Positions 55,241-63,945 are shown, counted from the first letter of the stretch. The stretch: DNA of 64,000 bases from Bradyrhizobium tropiciagri (GCF_018130545.1 NZ_JAFCKF010000008.1:62001-126000), one strand, 5' to 3'. Notes: a model not told the origin generated them from the sequence alone. Program-made: numbers and translations.

Positions 55241-55412
55241 TGCTGAGACACCCTCTACTTCCCAAAGCCCGGCAGGGCCGGCCGAAAATAGAGGCTGGCC
55301 GCTAATTGTCCATGAACGCAGGCGCATGGCTGCCCCCGGCGCGGGCGTGCCGGATCGACACATGCGGCATTAAAGGCGGCGACAAAGTGCGGCGGCGCGG
55401 TGATGATCGGCC

Positions 55413-56660
55413 ATGATCGACGCCAAGAAGCCGCTCAAGGTGCTTGTGTCAGAGGGCTCCAGCACCTCGGGCCGCGAGGCGATCACGATCCTGGGGCTGG
55501 CCGGCCATCACGTCGAGGTCTGCGATCCCTCGCGCTGGTGCCTGGCCCGCTATTCCCGCTTTGTCCGCAAGTATCATCATTGTCCTCCGCTGCGGACCGA
55601 TCCGGCTGGCTTCCTGCGTTTCGTCGAGCGCCTGTTGGCGTCGCAGCATTTCGACGTGCTGCTGCCGACCCATGAGCAGGGCTTTCTGTTCGCCCGCGCC
55701 GCGCCGCGGCTGTTGTCTCATGCCGGCCTCGCGCTGCCGGATTTCGCCAGTTATCGCGCCGTGCACAGCAAGGCCGGCTTCAGCCGCCTGCTTGACCAAC
55801 TGGGCCTGCCGCAGCCGTCGACCCGGATCGTGAACTCGGCCGACGAGCTGCGCGACGGCCTGCGGTTTCCCTCTGTGGTCAAGACGTCGGTCGGCACCGC
55901 GAGCCGCGGCATCTGGTTCGTGCGCGACGCCGGTGATCTCAACCGCGCGTTCTACGATCTGGAATCATCAGGCGACTTTGCCGGCGAGGTGCTGGCGCAG
56001 GATCTCATCACCGGCACGGTCGAGAAGGCCCAGTCGGTGTTCTGCCGCGGCACGCTGATCGGCTTTCACGCCTATCGACAGATCGCGGCCGGCGTCGGCG
56101 GCGGCGAGGCGATCAAGGAGAGCGTCAGCCGGCCGGTAATCCGCGCCGCGGTCGAGACCATCGGTGCGCATCTCGGCTGGCACGGCGCGCTCTCGGTCGA
56201 CGTCATCATGCCGCTCGACAGCGCGACGCCGCTGTTGATCGATTGCAATCCGCGGCTGGTCGAGCCGATGAACGCGTACCAGTCGGGCATCGACCTGGTC
56301 GATCTCTTGCTGCGCGTCTCGCTCGGCGAGACGCCGGCGCCGCTTCCCGAGAGCCGCGCCGGAATACGCACGCATCTGGCGATGCAGGCGCTGCTCGGCA
56401 GCGCGTCGCGCGACGGCACGCGGCGCGATCTGATCAGGGAATGCGGCCGCATCGCCGCGGGCGGAGGTCTCTACCGGGCAAGCACCGAGGAATTGACGCC
56501 CGTGCGGCTCGATTGGCTCAGTGCCGTGCCGTTGGCGATGACGACAGCCCTGCTGCTGGCCTCGCCGCCGATCGCCGCATCGCTGGCACGCGGCGGCTTC
56601 GGCGCGCATCTGCTCGATCGTGGGAGTATCAAGAAGATCGAGAGCGAGGATTTCGGTTAG
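55413..56660 (+). CDS. Orphan ATP-grasp domain protein
   Basis: The 415-residue protein has an N-terminal Rossmann-like part (LKVLVSEGSSTSGREAITIL, HVEVCDPSRWCLARYSRFV). An ATP-grasp region follows at about 115-310, with FPSVVKTSVGTASRGIWFV near 150-170 and the metal-binding segment LLIDCNPRLVEPMN near 275-288. ATP-grasp enzymes join a carboxylate to an amine or thiol through an acyl phosphate. The first 50 residues resemble carbamoyl-phosphate-synthase-like ATP-grasp proteins of unknown substrate. The gene is divergent from an MFS exporter gene, 172 bases apart. No partner biosynthetic gene is adjacent. Confidence 0.82.
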   Translation: MIDAKKPLKVLVSEGSSTSGREAITILGLAGHHVEVCDPSRWCLARYSRFVRKYHHCPPLRTDPAGFLRFVERLLASQHFDVLLPTHEQGFLFARAAPRLLSHAGLALPDFASYRAVHSKAGFSRLLDQLGLPQPSTRIVNSADELRDGLRFPSVVKTSVGTASRGIWFVRDAGDLNRAFYDLESSGDFAGEVLAQDLITGTVEKAQSVFCRGTLIGFHAYRQIAAGVGGGEAIKESVSRPVIRAAVETIGAHLGWHGALSVDVIMPLDSATPLLIDCNPRLVEPMNAYQSGIDLVDLLLRVSLGETPAPLPESRAGIRTHLAMQALLGSASRDGTRRDLIRECGRIAAGGGLYRASTEELTPVRLDWLSAVPLAMTTALLLASPPIAASLARGGFGAHLLDRGSIKKIESEDFG

Positions 56661-56670
56661 CTCCATCCCC

Positions 56671-56821
56671 CGTCGTCCCGGCCTAGTGCGCAATTGCGCA
56701 CGGGAGCCGGGACCCATAACCACCGCAGCTGATCGTCGACCGGGCTGTGGCGCCAGCTGAAATCAATCATCACCATCGGTGGTTATGGGTCCCGGGTCGC
56801 GCTTCGCTTGCCCGGGACGAC
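56671..56821. repeat. Intergenic repeat, CAGGGACCCATAACCACC family (copy 3 of 3)
   Basis: It begins gtcgtcccggcctagtgcgc, with the 16-base palindrome GTGCGCAATTGCGCAC at 56685-56700. It contains gggacccataaccaccg and ends ggtggttatgggtcccgggt, then cgcttgcccgggacgac. It fills the gap between the ATP-grasp gene and a small convergent gene. Confidence 0.75.
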
Positions 56822-56839
56822 GTGAGGATGGATCTCGCC

Positions 56840-57013
56840 CTACAACGGCTCGTCATCATTGCCGTAGCGGTCGATCTTCGGCGTGGCGATGTCGCCATCC
56901 TCATAATACTCGTCGTCCTGCTTTGATGCAGGCGGCGGAGGCACCTTAGGCTTGTCGTCGGTCTTCTCTTTGGTCTTGGCGCCGCCCTTGCTCGTCTTTC
57001 CGCCCTTGGCCAT
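56840..57013 (-). CDS. Small charged protein, 57 residues, unknown function
   Basis: A short frame from ATG 57013 to TAG at 56842-56840 encodes 57 residues. The first half is Lys/Gly/Thr-rich (MAKGGKTSKGGAKTKEKTDD), followed by KPKVPPPPASKQ and an acidic tail with DDEYYEDGDIATPKIDRYGN. There are no hydrophobic segments or cysteines, so it is probably disordered and cytoplasmic or nucleic-acid-associated. GGGGA lies a few bases upstream of the ATG, and codon use matches neighbouring genes. The next gene in the same direction (upstream) is the TonB receptor, 110 bases away. Confidence 0.55.
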   Translation of the reverse strand: MAKGGKTSKGGAKTKEKTDDKPKVPPPPASKQDDEYYEDGDIATPKIDRYGNDDEPL

Positions 57014-57123
57014 GCGTTTCCCCTGCGCGGGTTAAATCAGCTGAGAGAATTCTACCCCAGTTTCCTTGCACTGTAATGTGAGCAGACGGCGCGGCGGGGT
57101 CACATCCCGCCGCGCAGGATGTC

Positions 57124-59391
57124 TCAAAACGTCGCGCCGGCCTTGACCATGTAGGTGCGGCCGGGCAGCGGATAGGCCGAGAAGCGGCCCTCGGTGAACG
57201 AGCTCGCGATGGCGTAGTCGTAGTACAGCGCGTTGAACAGATTGTTGACGCTGAGCGACCAGAAGAAGCGGTCAACCTGTCCACTCAGCTTGATATCGGC
57301 GGTGGCGTTGCCGGGAATTTTGCTCTGGGTGTTGGCCTGGTCGTTGTCCATGATGCGCGAGCTCCAGGCCCGCACCGTGGCGTCGAACACCAGATAGTTC
57401 TGCCAGATATTCCAGGTCACGCCGAGATTGCCGGTATAGCGCGACACCAGCGGCACGTCGTTGCCGGCCCAGATGCCTTCGCGAAACACCGCACGGGTGA
57501 TCGCCATGCCGCCGCGCAAGGTAACGCTATCGCTGACCTTCAACGATGCGCTGGTCTCAGAGCCGTAGCGCCGGGTGGGATCGAGGTTAACGTTGTAGAA
57601 CAGCACCGGGTTGAAATGGATCTCGTTCTCGAGATCCATCAGATAGACGCTGGTCTGGACCTGAAAGCGATTGGTCTTGACCCGGAAGCCGCCTTCGACG
57701 TCCTGCGACGTCTGGGTCTTGAGCTGAAAATTCTGCGGGATCGGGGCGAAGGTCACCGGATCGAACGACGGGCCCGATGCGACGCGCTCGTCGACATCCG
57801 GCGTGCGGAAGGCGCGCGCGGCGCGGCCGAACACCGAGAAGGTGTCGGTGAAGCGATGCTCGGCGCCGACATGCAGCGCGTATTGCGTCTCGTTGCTGTC
57901 GAGCGGCGCTGCCTGCGTATCAAACGCAAATGGCGCATTCGGGTCGTAGCGATCGCGTGCCGAGACATTCGTGTTCTGCACGCGCGCGCCGTAGGAGACA
58001 TCGGTGGTCGGCAGCAGGCCGATCGTGTGCTGCCAGTAGCCCGCCACGCTCTGCTGTTCGATGTTGTAGATATGGTAGGGGTCGACGCCCTGATAGGCGC
58101 CGCGTGCCTCGCGGAAGGTCGAATCGTAATAGTCGATGCCGGTCAGGATCGTGGACGGCATGCCCAGCACGACGTTCTTGACGCTGAGCCGCGGCGTCAG
58201 CGACCAGGTCTGCAGCGCGGCGTCGTTGTAGGTCGAGGCGAAGCTGATGGTCGGCACGGTGCCGAAGAATCCGCTCTGCGTCTCGCGCTGCCGCCAGCCG
58301 CCGTCGACGATCAGGTCGACGCCGTTCACCAGCGTCTTGGTGAAGCCGGTGGTGACGCTCGCGGTCTGCTGGTTGGCGTAGTCGAACGGCGTTGCCGCGC
58401 CGCGGCGATCGGTGAGCAACTCGTTGACCCCGATCGACGGATCGACCAGCCGTCCGCCGGGGAGGCCGAGCTTCTGGTCGCTGCCGGTGACGGTCAGGAA
58501 GGCCGTGAGATCTGATGTCGTATAGTTGACATTGCCGACGGCATTGCGCTGGTCGAGCGCATTGTTGACACGGTAGCCGTCGGACTTGATGCCGTTGCCG
58601 TAGAACGAGGTCGACCACGGCCCTGAATTGAGCGCCGCGGAGACCGCGGCCATGCGGGTGTTGAACGAGCCGAAACCGCCTTCAGCCCGGATCGTGGCGG
58701 GCGGACCGCCGGCGCCGGTCTTGGTGATGATGTTGACGACGCCGCCCACCGCGTTGTCGCCGTACAGCACGGCGCCGCTGTTGCCGCGCGTGATCTCAAT
58801 GCGCTCGATCGAATCGAGCGGGATCGTGGTGAGGTCGAAGCCGGCCTTGTCGACATCGTTGAGGCGGCGGCCATTGAGCAGGAACAGGGTGTTGTCGGTC
58901 GCGAACGCGCCGAAGCCGCGCAGGTCGACCGAGGTCTTGGCGCCGTTCGGCCCGCCATAGAGCGATTGCAACTGCACGCCCGGCACTTGCGCCAGGATAT
59001 CCGGCAGCGATTGCGTCGGCGCATGCGCGATGTCGTCGGCGGTGATCACGGTCGAGGACGAGCCGACAATGCCGGCGAACTGGCGGCCGCCGCCACCGCT
59101 ATCGCCGGTCCCCGTGGTTGTGCTGGTTCCAGCCGAATTCGCCCCAGCGCCGCTGCCTACGTTATTGCTCTGTGTGGTGCCCGGTGCCGGACGGCGCGGG
59201 GCCGGGCTTTCGTCAGCGGCCGGCTTGGCGCGTGTGACGTTTTGATCGCCCGATTTGGTGACTTCGATCGTCGGCAGCTGATCGGGGGAGGGCGCCTGCT
59301 GCGCTCGTGCGGCGGAGACAAGGATTGCAGGCGCGATCATCGTCGACGCGAGCAGAAGCGCGCGGCGCCGATGGGGTGGAAAGGAACACAT
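57124..59391 (-). CDS. btuB: TonB-dependent outer-membrane receptor, probably for vitamin B12
   Basis: The 755-residue receptor has a signal peptide (RRALLLASTMIAPAILVSAARAQ). A Pro/Ala/Gly-rich linker extends to about 100. A plug domain follows (VITADDIAHAPTQSLPDILA, LQSLYGGPNGAKTSVDLRGFG, RGNSGAVLYGDNAVGGVVNI), then a 22-strand-type barrel ending in the C-terminal phenylalanine of VKAGATF. Energy comes from TonB-ExbBD encoded elsewhere. A cobalamin riboswitch sits in its leader, and BtuCDF-like genes lie beyond it on the other strand. Cobalamin or a related corrinoid is therefore the likely substrate, although the barrel sequence alone would also allow a siderophore. Confidence 0.88.
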   Translation of the reverse strand: MCSFPPHRRRALLLASTMIAPAILVSAARAQQAPSPDQLPTIEVTKSGDQNVTRAKPAADESPAPRRPAPGTTQSNNVGSGAGANSAGTSTTTGTGDSGGGGRQFAGIVGSSSTVITADDIAHAPTQSLPDILAQVPGVQLQSLYGGPNGAKTSVDLRGFGAFATDNTLFLLNGRRLNDVDKAGFDLTTIPLDSIERIEITRGNSGAVLYGDNAVGGVVNIITKTGAGGPPATIRAEGGFGSFNTRMAAVSAALNSGPWSTSFYGNGIKSDGYRVNNALDQRNAVGNVNYTTSDLTAFLTVTGSDQKLGLPGGRLVDPSIGVNELLTDRRGAATPFDYANQQTASVTTGFTKTLVNGVDLIVDGGWRQRETQSGFFGTVPTISFASTYNDAALQTWSLTPRLSVKNVVLGMPSTILTGIDYYDSTFREARGAYQGVDPYHIYNIEQQSVAGYWQHTIGLLPTTDVSYGARVQNTNVSARDRYDPNAPFAFDTQAAPLDSNETQYALHVGAEHRFTDTFSVFGRAARAFRTPDVDERVASGPSFDPVTFAPIPQNFQLKTQTSQDVEGGFRVKTNRFQVQTSVYLMDLENEIHFNPVLFYNVNLDPTRRYGSETSASLKVSDSVTLRGGMAITRAVFREGIWAGNDVPLVSRYTGNLGVTWNIWQNYLVFDATVRAWSSRIMDNDQANTQSKIPGNATADIKLSGQVDRFFWSLSVNNLFNALYYDYAIASSFTEGRFSAYPLPGRTYMVKAGATF

Positions 59392-59508
59392 AGGCGAGAC
59401 CTCGGTAACGTCAGTGGCACGTCACCGCGAAGCAGTCTCACCATGTGCTTGCAGCATCAGGTGAAGCTCATGCCTGTACTCCCCGACCGGCATCCTCGCG
59501 TGTGACCA

Positions 59509-59690
59509 CGGCTGACGGCAGGTCTCCTGGCTCGCGGGTCGTTACCCTTCGTCGCCTTCCCAGGACCGAGATTCCCAGTGGCTTGTGACGAAGGATTCAC
59601 CGCTTACAGTTGCGGGGGCAGCTGCGGCGTTGGGGAAGTTTCCCTGCACCGCATTCCCTTTTCATCTCATGAAAGAACCGTCATGGTCAT
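59509..59690 (-). ncRNA. Cobalamin riboswitch
   Basis: Read on the minus strand, the conserved core is complete. In order it has aaaagggaa, GCTGCCCCCGCAACTGTAAG, then AAGCCACTGGGAATCTC, tcctgggaaggcgacgaa, and the B12 box GAGCCAGGAGACCTGCCGTC. It ends about 120 bases before the btuB ATG at 59391. In this class, adenosylcobalamin binding sequesters the ribosome-binding site or terminates transcription, so B12 should shut off the receptor. Only the minus-strand gene can be directly under it. Confidence 0.95.
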
Positions 59691-59809
59691 CTAGGGTTCG
59701 GCCGGGCAGCAAAGTCAATCCGGCACGGGTCGGGCGATGGCCGCGCGGCCATGGTTTTTGTCGAGTGTCGCTTGTCTGCCACGGCGATCGCTGTAAGAGC
59801 ATGGAATAG

Positions 59810-60853
59810 ATGAGCGTGCAGGATTTTGCCTTGGCGGCCGAGGTCGCGGCGCGGCGCCGGTGGGGCGCCACCGCGGCGCTGCTTGCGCTCGTGGCCCTGC
59901 TGTGCGTGCTTTCGCTCGGCATCGGGCCCGTGCGGCTGTCGCCGCTCACGGTGATCGAGGCGCTGTTCGGCGGTGGCAGCGACGTCGCGCAGGTGATCGT
60001 GCGCGAGATCCGGCTGCCGCGCACCATTCTGGCGTTCGCGATCGGCGGTATTCTCGGGCTGTCGGGCGCGGCGTTGCAGGGCCTGCTGCGCAATCCGCTG
60101 GCCTCGCCGTCGCTGTTCGGCGCGCCGCAATCGGCGGCATTCGGCGCGGTGCTGGTGATCGCGCTGGGCCTCGCCGACGTGCGCTCCTACGCGTTGCCGG
60201 TGGTGGCGATCATCGCCGCGTTCGGCTCGGTGTTCGCACTGCTCGCGATCGCCGGCCGCAACGCCGGGCTCTTGATCCTGATCCTCGCGGGGCTTGCGAT
60301 TTCGAGCTTCGCGGGAGCCGCAACGGCGCTCGTGATGAACCTCTCCAGCAATCCCTTCGTGGTGCTGGAGATCGCGTTCTGGCTGCTCGGCTCGCTGGAG
60401 GATCGCAGCTTCCAGCATGTTGCGCTGGCGCTGCCCTTCATCATCGCGGGCGCGGCCATCCTGCTCAGCCAGGCGAGCGCGTTCCGCGCGCTGACGCTCG
60501 GCGAGGAGGCGGCGCAGAGCCTCGGCGTCGATGTCGGACGGCTGCGGCTCTTCGTCATCACGGGCGTGGCGCTCGGCGTCGGCGGCGCGGTCGCGGTGAC
60601 AGGCACGATCGGCTTCATCGGCCTCGTTGCGCCGCATCTGATGCGCCCGGTGATCGGTCATGATCCGGCGCGGCTGCTGGTGCCGAGCGCGCTCACCGGT
60701 TCGGCGCTGCTGCTCGCCGCCGATATCGCGGTGCGGATCATTCCCTCGACTTCGGACATCAAGGTCGGCGTGCTGACTTCGATCATCGGCGTGCCGTTCT
60801 TCCTCTACCTCATCATGCGCGAACGCCGCGCGCTCGGTGGAGGCGTGGCATGA
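59810..60853 (+). CDS. ABC permease of FecCD/BtuC type
   Basis: The 347-residue permease has about ten hydrophobic helices with the BtuC/FecC pattern. Landmarks are REIRLPRTILAFAIGGILGLSGAALQGLLRNPLASPSLFG, the coupling-helix region EEAAQSLGVDVGRLRLFVIT and the C-terminal GFIGLVAPHLMRPVIGHDPARLLVPSA. ATG 59810 follows an A/T-rich stretch. The final codons overlap the ATPase gene (ATGA). With the two genes that follow it makes a type II importer. Position next to the riboswitch-controlled receptor favours cobalamin. Confidence 0.9.
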   Translation: MSVQDFALAAEVAARRRWGATAALLALVALLCVLSLGIGPVRLSPLTVIEALFGGGSDVAQVIVREIRLPRTILAFAIGGILGLSGAALQGLLRNPLASPSLFGAPQSAAFGAVLVIALGLADVRSYALPVVAIIAAFGSVFALLAIAGRNAGLLILILAGLAISSFAGAATALVMNLSSNPFVVLEIAFWLLGSLEDRSFQHVALALPFIIAGAAILLSQASAFRALTLGEEAAQSLGVDVGRLRLFVITGVALGVGGAVAVTGTIGFIGLVAPHLMRPVIGHDPARLLVPSALTGSALLLAADIAVRIIPSTSDIKVGVLTSIIGVPFFLYLIMRERRALGGGVA

Positions 60854-61620
60854 CGCTCTCCGCCACTGGGCTCAATGCCTCGCTCGGTAGCCGCAAGGTG
60901 CTGCGGGATGTCTCGCTATCGCTGGCAAAGGGCCATCTGGTCGCGCTGGTCGGACCGAACGGCGCCGGCAAGACCACGCTGCTGCGCGCGCTGGCCGGGC
61001 TGATCCCGTCGGACGGCGAGATCAGGATTGGCGGCGACGCGCTGGCCTCGCTGCCGTTGCGCGAACGCGCGAAACGTTTTGCGTATCTGCCGCAGGGGCA
61101 CATGGTGCACTGGCCGCTGCCGGCGCGCGATATCGTGGCGCTCGGCCGCTATCCGCATGGCGCGACCGATCCGGCGCGGCTGTCGCCGAACGACATGGAG
61201 GCCGTGCTGCGCGCGATGCAGGCGGTCGACGTCACCGAATTCAGCGATCGCCGCGTTACCGAGCTCTCCGGCGGCGAGCGCAGCCGCGTTGCGCTGGCCC
61301 GGGTGCTCGCGGTCGAGGCGCCGGTGATTTTAGCCGACGAGCCAACCGCCTCGCTCGATCCGCGCCACCAGATCGACGTGATGCAGAAGCTGCGCAATGT
61401 CGCCGACACCGGCGTGCTTGTGATCGTGGTGACCCACGATCTCGGGCTCGCTGCGCGCTTCGCCGATCAAGTGCTGGTGCTCTCGGAGGGACGGTTGGCG
61501 GCGCAGGGCGCGCCCGCCGAGGCATTGTCGGAAGCCGTCCTTGCCAGCGTCTTCCGCGTCAGCGCCTATCGCGCCGAATTCCAGCGCGAAGCCGTCATCG
61601 TGCCGTGGGCGGACGTCTGA
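60850..61620 (+). CDS. ABC ATPase of FecE/BtuD type
   Basis: This 256-residue ATPase of the importer has Walker A GPNGAGKTT at about residues 35-43, the signature LSGGERSRVALARVLA, Walker B ILADEPTASLDP and the H-loop VVTHDLGLAARF. GGAGG lies six bases upstream of the ATG, which overlaps the permease stop. The TGA stop is shared with the ATG of the binding protein gene, so all three genes are translationally coupled. Confidence 0.92.
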   Translation: MTLSATGLNASLGSRKVLRDVSLSLAKGHLVALVGPNGAGKTTLLRALAGLIPSDGEIRIGGDALASLPLRERAKRFAYLPQGHMVHWPLPARDIVALGRYPHGATDPARLSPNDMEAVLRAMQAVDVTEFSDRRVTELSGGERSRVALARVLAVEAPVILADEPTASLDPRHQIDVMQKLRNVADTGVLVIVVTHDLGLAARFADQVLVLSEGRLAAQGAPAEALSEAVLASVFRVSAYRAEFQREAVIVPWADV

Positions 61621-62453
61621 TGCGCTGGAGGCTCGTAGCTCTGAGTGTCGCGGCATGGATGATGTCGTGTAGCGCTTCGCTTGCGTCAGGGCCGCGCATC
61701 GTCTCGATGAATGTCTGCAGCGACCAGCTCGTTCTCTCGCTCGCCGACGCGGACCAGATCCTCGGCCTCAGCCGCTTTTCGCGCGATGCCTGGCAATCCT
61801 GGGCCGCGGAGAAAGCGCAAAACTTTCCGCGTCTGTCCGGCGGGGCTGAGGACGTGCTGCTGCTCAAGCCCGACATCGTCGTCGTCAGCCTGTTCGACAA
61901 GCGCGCGACGCGTGACCTGCTGAAGGCCAACGGGCTGCACCTCGTCGAGTTCATCGTGCCGCGCACGCTGGATGAGGTGAAGAGACAGATTTTGGCGATG
62001 GGTGACGTGGTGCAGCATCCGGATCGCGCGCAGGCCGAGATCGCGCGCCTCGATGCAGCCATCGCGCAGGCACGGGCGTTGGCGAGCGCGCATCATTATC
62101 GCGTGCTGCCGCTGGAGCGGCGCGGCTTCGTGTCGGGCGACCAGAGCCTCATCAACTCGTTGCTGGCGGCAACCGGCCTGACCAATGCGGCCGACGAACT
62201 CGGCCTCGGCGCCGGCGGGTTTGCCTCGCTCGAGGCGATCGTGAAGCTGCGGCCGGATTTCATCCTGGTGTCGGAGGCCGGCGATCGCGCCGAGGATGAG
62301 GGCCGCGCCTTCCTGCTGCATCCGGCGCTGGAGCGATTCTATCCGGACAGCAAGCGCATCGTGCTGCCCGAGCGGCTCACGGTGTGCGGCGGCGTCATGC
62401 TGGCGGACGCGCTGGATCGGTTGACGGAGGAGCTCAAGCGAGTGACGCGGTAA
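61620..62453 (+). CDS. ABC substrate-binding protein of BtuF type
   Basis: The 277-residue product has a signal peptide (MRWRLVALSVAAWMMSCSASLASG) and a BtuF-like clamp fold. Landmarks are PRIVSMNVCSDQLVLSLADADQILGLS, VLLLKPDIVVVSLFDKRATRDLL, then LRPDFILVSEAGDRAEDEGR and a helical link. ATG 61620 overlaps the preceding stop (TGATG), with GGCGGA six bases upstream. A GTG at 61605 is an alternative. The absence of a lipobox means it is probably free in the periplasm. It would hand B12 to the adjacent permease. Confidence 0.88.
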   Translation: MRWRLVALSVAAWMMSCSASLASGPRIVSMNVCSDQLVLSLADADQILGLSRFSRDAWQSWAAEKAQNFPRLSGGAEDVLLLKPDIVVVSLFDKRATRDLLKANGLHLVEFIVPRTLDEVKRQILAMGDVVQHPDRAQAEIARLDAAIAQARALASAHHYRVLPLERRGFVSGDQSLINSLLAATGLTNAADELGLGAGGFASLEAIVKLRPDFILVSEAGDRAEDEGRAFLLHPALERFYPDSKRIVLPERLTVCGGVMLADALDRLTEELKRVTR

Positions 62454-62460
62454 CGTAATC

Positions 62461-62590
62461 CGTCATCCTGAGGTGCGAGCACGTGCGAGCCTCGAAGGAT
62501 GCATGGCCCGGACGTTTCCAAGTATTCGCGTAGGGAGCGGAGCCGTCGCCCTTCGAGGCTCACCGAAGGGGCGAGCACCTCAGGGCGACG
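62461..62590. repeat. Intergenic repeat, CCTCAGGATGAC family (copy 3 of 4)
   Basis: It begins cgtcatcctgaggtgcgagc and ends gcgagcacctcagggcgacgg, so the outer 20 bases are inverted complements. An internal cttcgaggctcaccgaagg is related to the first copy. It lies between the convergent binding-protein and MBL-rhodanese genes. Confidence 0.75.
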
Positions 62591-62619
62591 GTGAGATACG
62601 TGCGCTTGCGGCTACACGA

Positions 62620-63660
62620 CTATCCCAACACCACCGGCCCGCCGGCCTTCTTCCAGGCGTCGATGCCGCCCTCGATATGGGCGGTGTTCGCAAGCCCTGC
62701 CTTCTTCGCGGCAGCCACCGCCATCGCCGAGCGTTCACCGAACGCGCAGAAGAACACCACGCGGCGGCCGGTTGCGGCGGCGACTTCGCGCAGCATGCCG
62801 CCGGGCTGCAGGCCGGCGCCGATTCCCGGATAGGGCGCGTGCAACGCGCCCGCGAGCGTGCCGTGCTTGGCGCGCTCAGCGCTCTCGCGCAAATCGACCA
62901 GCAGGATATCGGGCCGCCCGAGGCTTGAGATCGCGTCGCGCGCGCTGAGCGAGAGGCCTTCTTTCGCGAGCTCGTCCTGGTGCAGGCCGACATGCATGTT
63001 GGCGGGCACCACGACGTCCATCAGCTTCGGGTTCGGCAGGTTGAGGTTGTTCATCAGCTCGACATAGTCGTCGATCGACTTCACCTGCAGCCGCGGATTG
63101 TAGCGCTTCTCCTCACCGATGGTGGAGACGGTGTCGCCCTTGTAGTCATGCGCGGGGAACACCATCGTTTCCTCGGGCAGCCTCAAGAGGCGGTTGAAGA
63201 TCGAATCATACTGCGCCCGCGCGCTGCCGTTCTGGAAATCGGTGCGGCCGGTGCCGCGGATCAACAGCGTGTCGCCGGTGAAGACGCGGTCACCCATCAG
63301 ATAGCTGTAGGAATCGTCGGTGTGGCCGGGCGTATACATCGCCTCGAGGCAGAGGCCCTCGATCGTCACTTTGTCGCCGTCAGAGACACGCATCGAGACC
63401 ACGTCGGCCTTGCTCTGCTCGCCCATGATGGTGATGCACTGGGTGCGGTCACGCAGCTCGCCGAGGCCGGTGACGTGATCGGCATGCAGATGGGTATCGA
63501 CGGCTTTCACCAGCCTGAGGTCGAGTTCCTGCAGCAGCTTGCAGTAGCGGTCGGCCTTCTCGAGCACGGGATCGAGGATCAGCGCCTCGCCGCCGGCACG
63601 GCTCGCGAGCAGGTAGCTGTAGGTACCGGACACGCTGTCGAAGAGCTGGCGAAAGATCAT
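62620..63660 (-). CDS. MBL-fold persulfide-dioxygenase-like / rhodanese fusion
   Basis: The 346-residue protein joins two sulfur-handling modules. The N-terminal metallo-beta-lactamase domain (about 1-235) has THLHADHV (His57, His59, Asp61, His62), His113 in PGHTDDS and Asp130 in FTGDTLL. This is the mononuclear-iron pattern of ETHE1-type persulfide dioxygenases. The C-terminal rhodanese domain (about 245-346) has the persulfide-bearing Cys305 in VVFFCAFGERSAM. Similar fusions (Blh/CstB-like) oxidise glutathione persulfide during sulfide detoxification. The start at 63660 gives a standard MBL N-terminus. It has its own A/T-rich promoter. BigR-type regulators often control such genes, but none is in the window. 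Confidence 0.9.
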   Translation of the reverse strand: MIFRQLFDSVSGTYSYLLASRAGGEALILDPVLEKADRYCKLLQELDLRLVKAVDTHLHADHVTGLGELRDRTQCITIMGEQSKADVVSMRVSDGDKVTIEGLCLEAMYTPGHTDDSYSYLMGDRVFTGDTLLIRGTGRTDFQNGSARAQYDSIFNRLLRLPEETMVFPAHDYKGDTVSTIGEEKRYNPRLQVKSIDDYVELMNNLNLPNPKLMDVVVPANMHVGLHQDELAKEGLSLSARDAISSLGRPDILLVDLRESAERAKHGTLAGALHAPYPGIGAGLQPGGMLREVAAATGRRVVFFCAFGERSAMAVAAAKKAGLANTAHIEGGIDAWKKAGGPVVLG

Positions 63661-63698
63661 GGCGGCTTACCTGTTCTCCGGGTCGAGTCGCATGGAGG

Positions 63699-63727
63699 AT
63701 ATTATTCCATAGATAGGGTCGATTCAA
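63699..63727 (-). promoter_or_regulatory. Candidate promoter of the MBL-rhodanese gene
   Basis: On the minus strand TTGAAT (63727-63722) is followed after exactly 17 bases by TAATAT (63704-63699), about 40 bases upstream of the ATG at 63660. The spacer contains the A/T-rich ctatctatggaa. This is the clearest A/T island of the last 10 kb and could also hold a repressor site. Confidence 0.55.
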
Positions 63728-63760
63728 AGCAAATCCATCCCCGGAGACCAATCCCTGACC

Positions 63761-63922
63761 GTCACCCCCGCGCAACGGCTTTGCCGTTGTCGCTGGAGGA
63801 GCCGCGAAGCGGCGTCTCAAAGGGTCGAGCGCCCGGCTTTTTCAGGGAGGGGGATTGGCGTGCGGAAGCAATGGGGCCGTGCATCCTTCGAGACGCCGCT
63901 TCGCGGCTCCTCAGGATGACGG
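63761..63922. repeat. Intergenic repeat, CCTCAGGATGAC family (copy 4 of 4)
   Basis: It begins gtcacccccgcgcaacggc, contains ggaggagccgcgaagcggc and its complement gccgcttcgcggctcctc, and ends tcaggatgacggg. It is the longest copy and closest to that at 39087-39217. Together with the promoter it accounts for the gap between 63661 and 63945. Confidence 0.75.
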
Positions 63923-63945
63923 GTTGTGCTCTGCACCTTGGAGGC

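Noticed and set aside
59392-59460. A sigma-54 promoter near TGGCACG at about 59411
   Set aside because: The GC half is not at the required spacing (no TTGC after the N4-5 gap), so the match is partial and probably chance.
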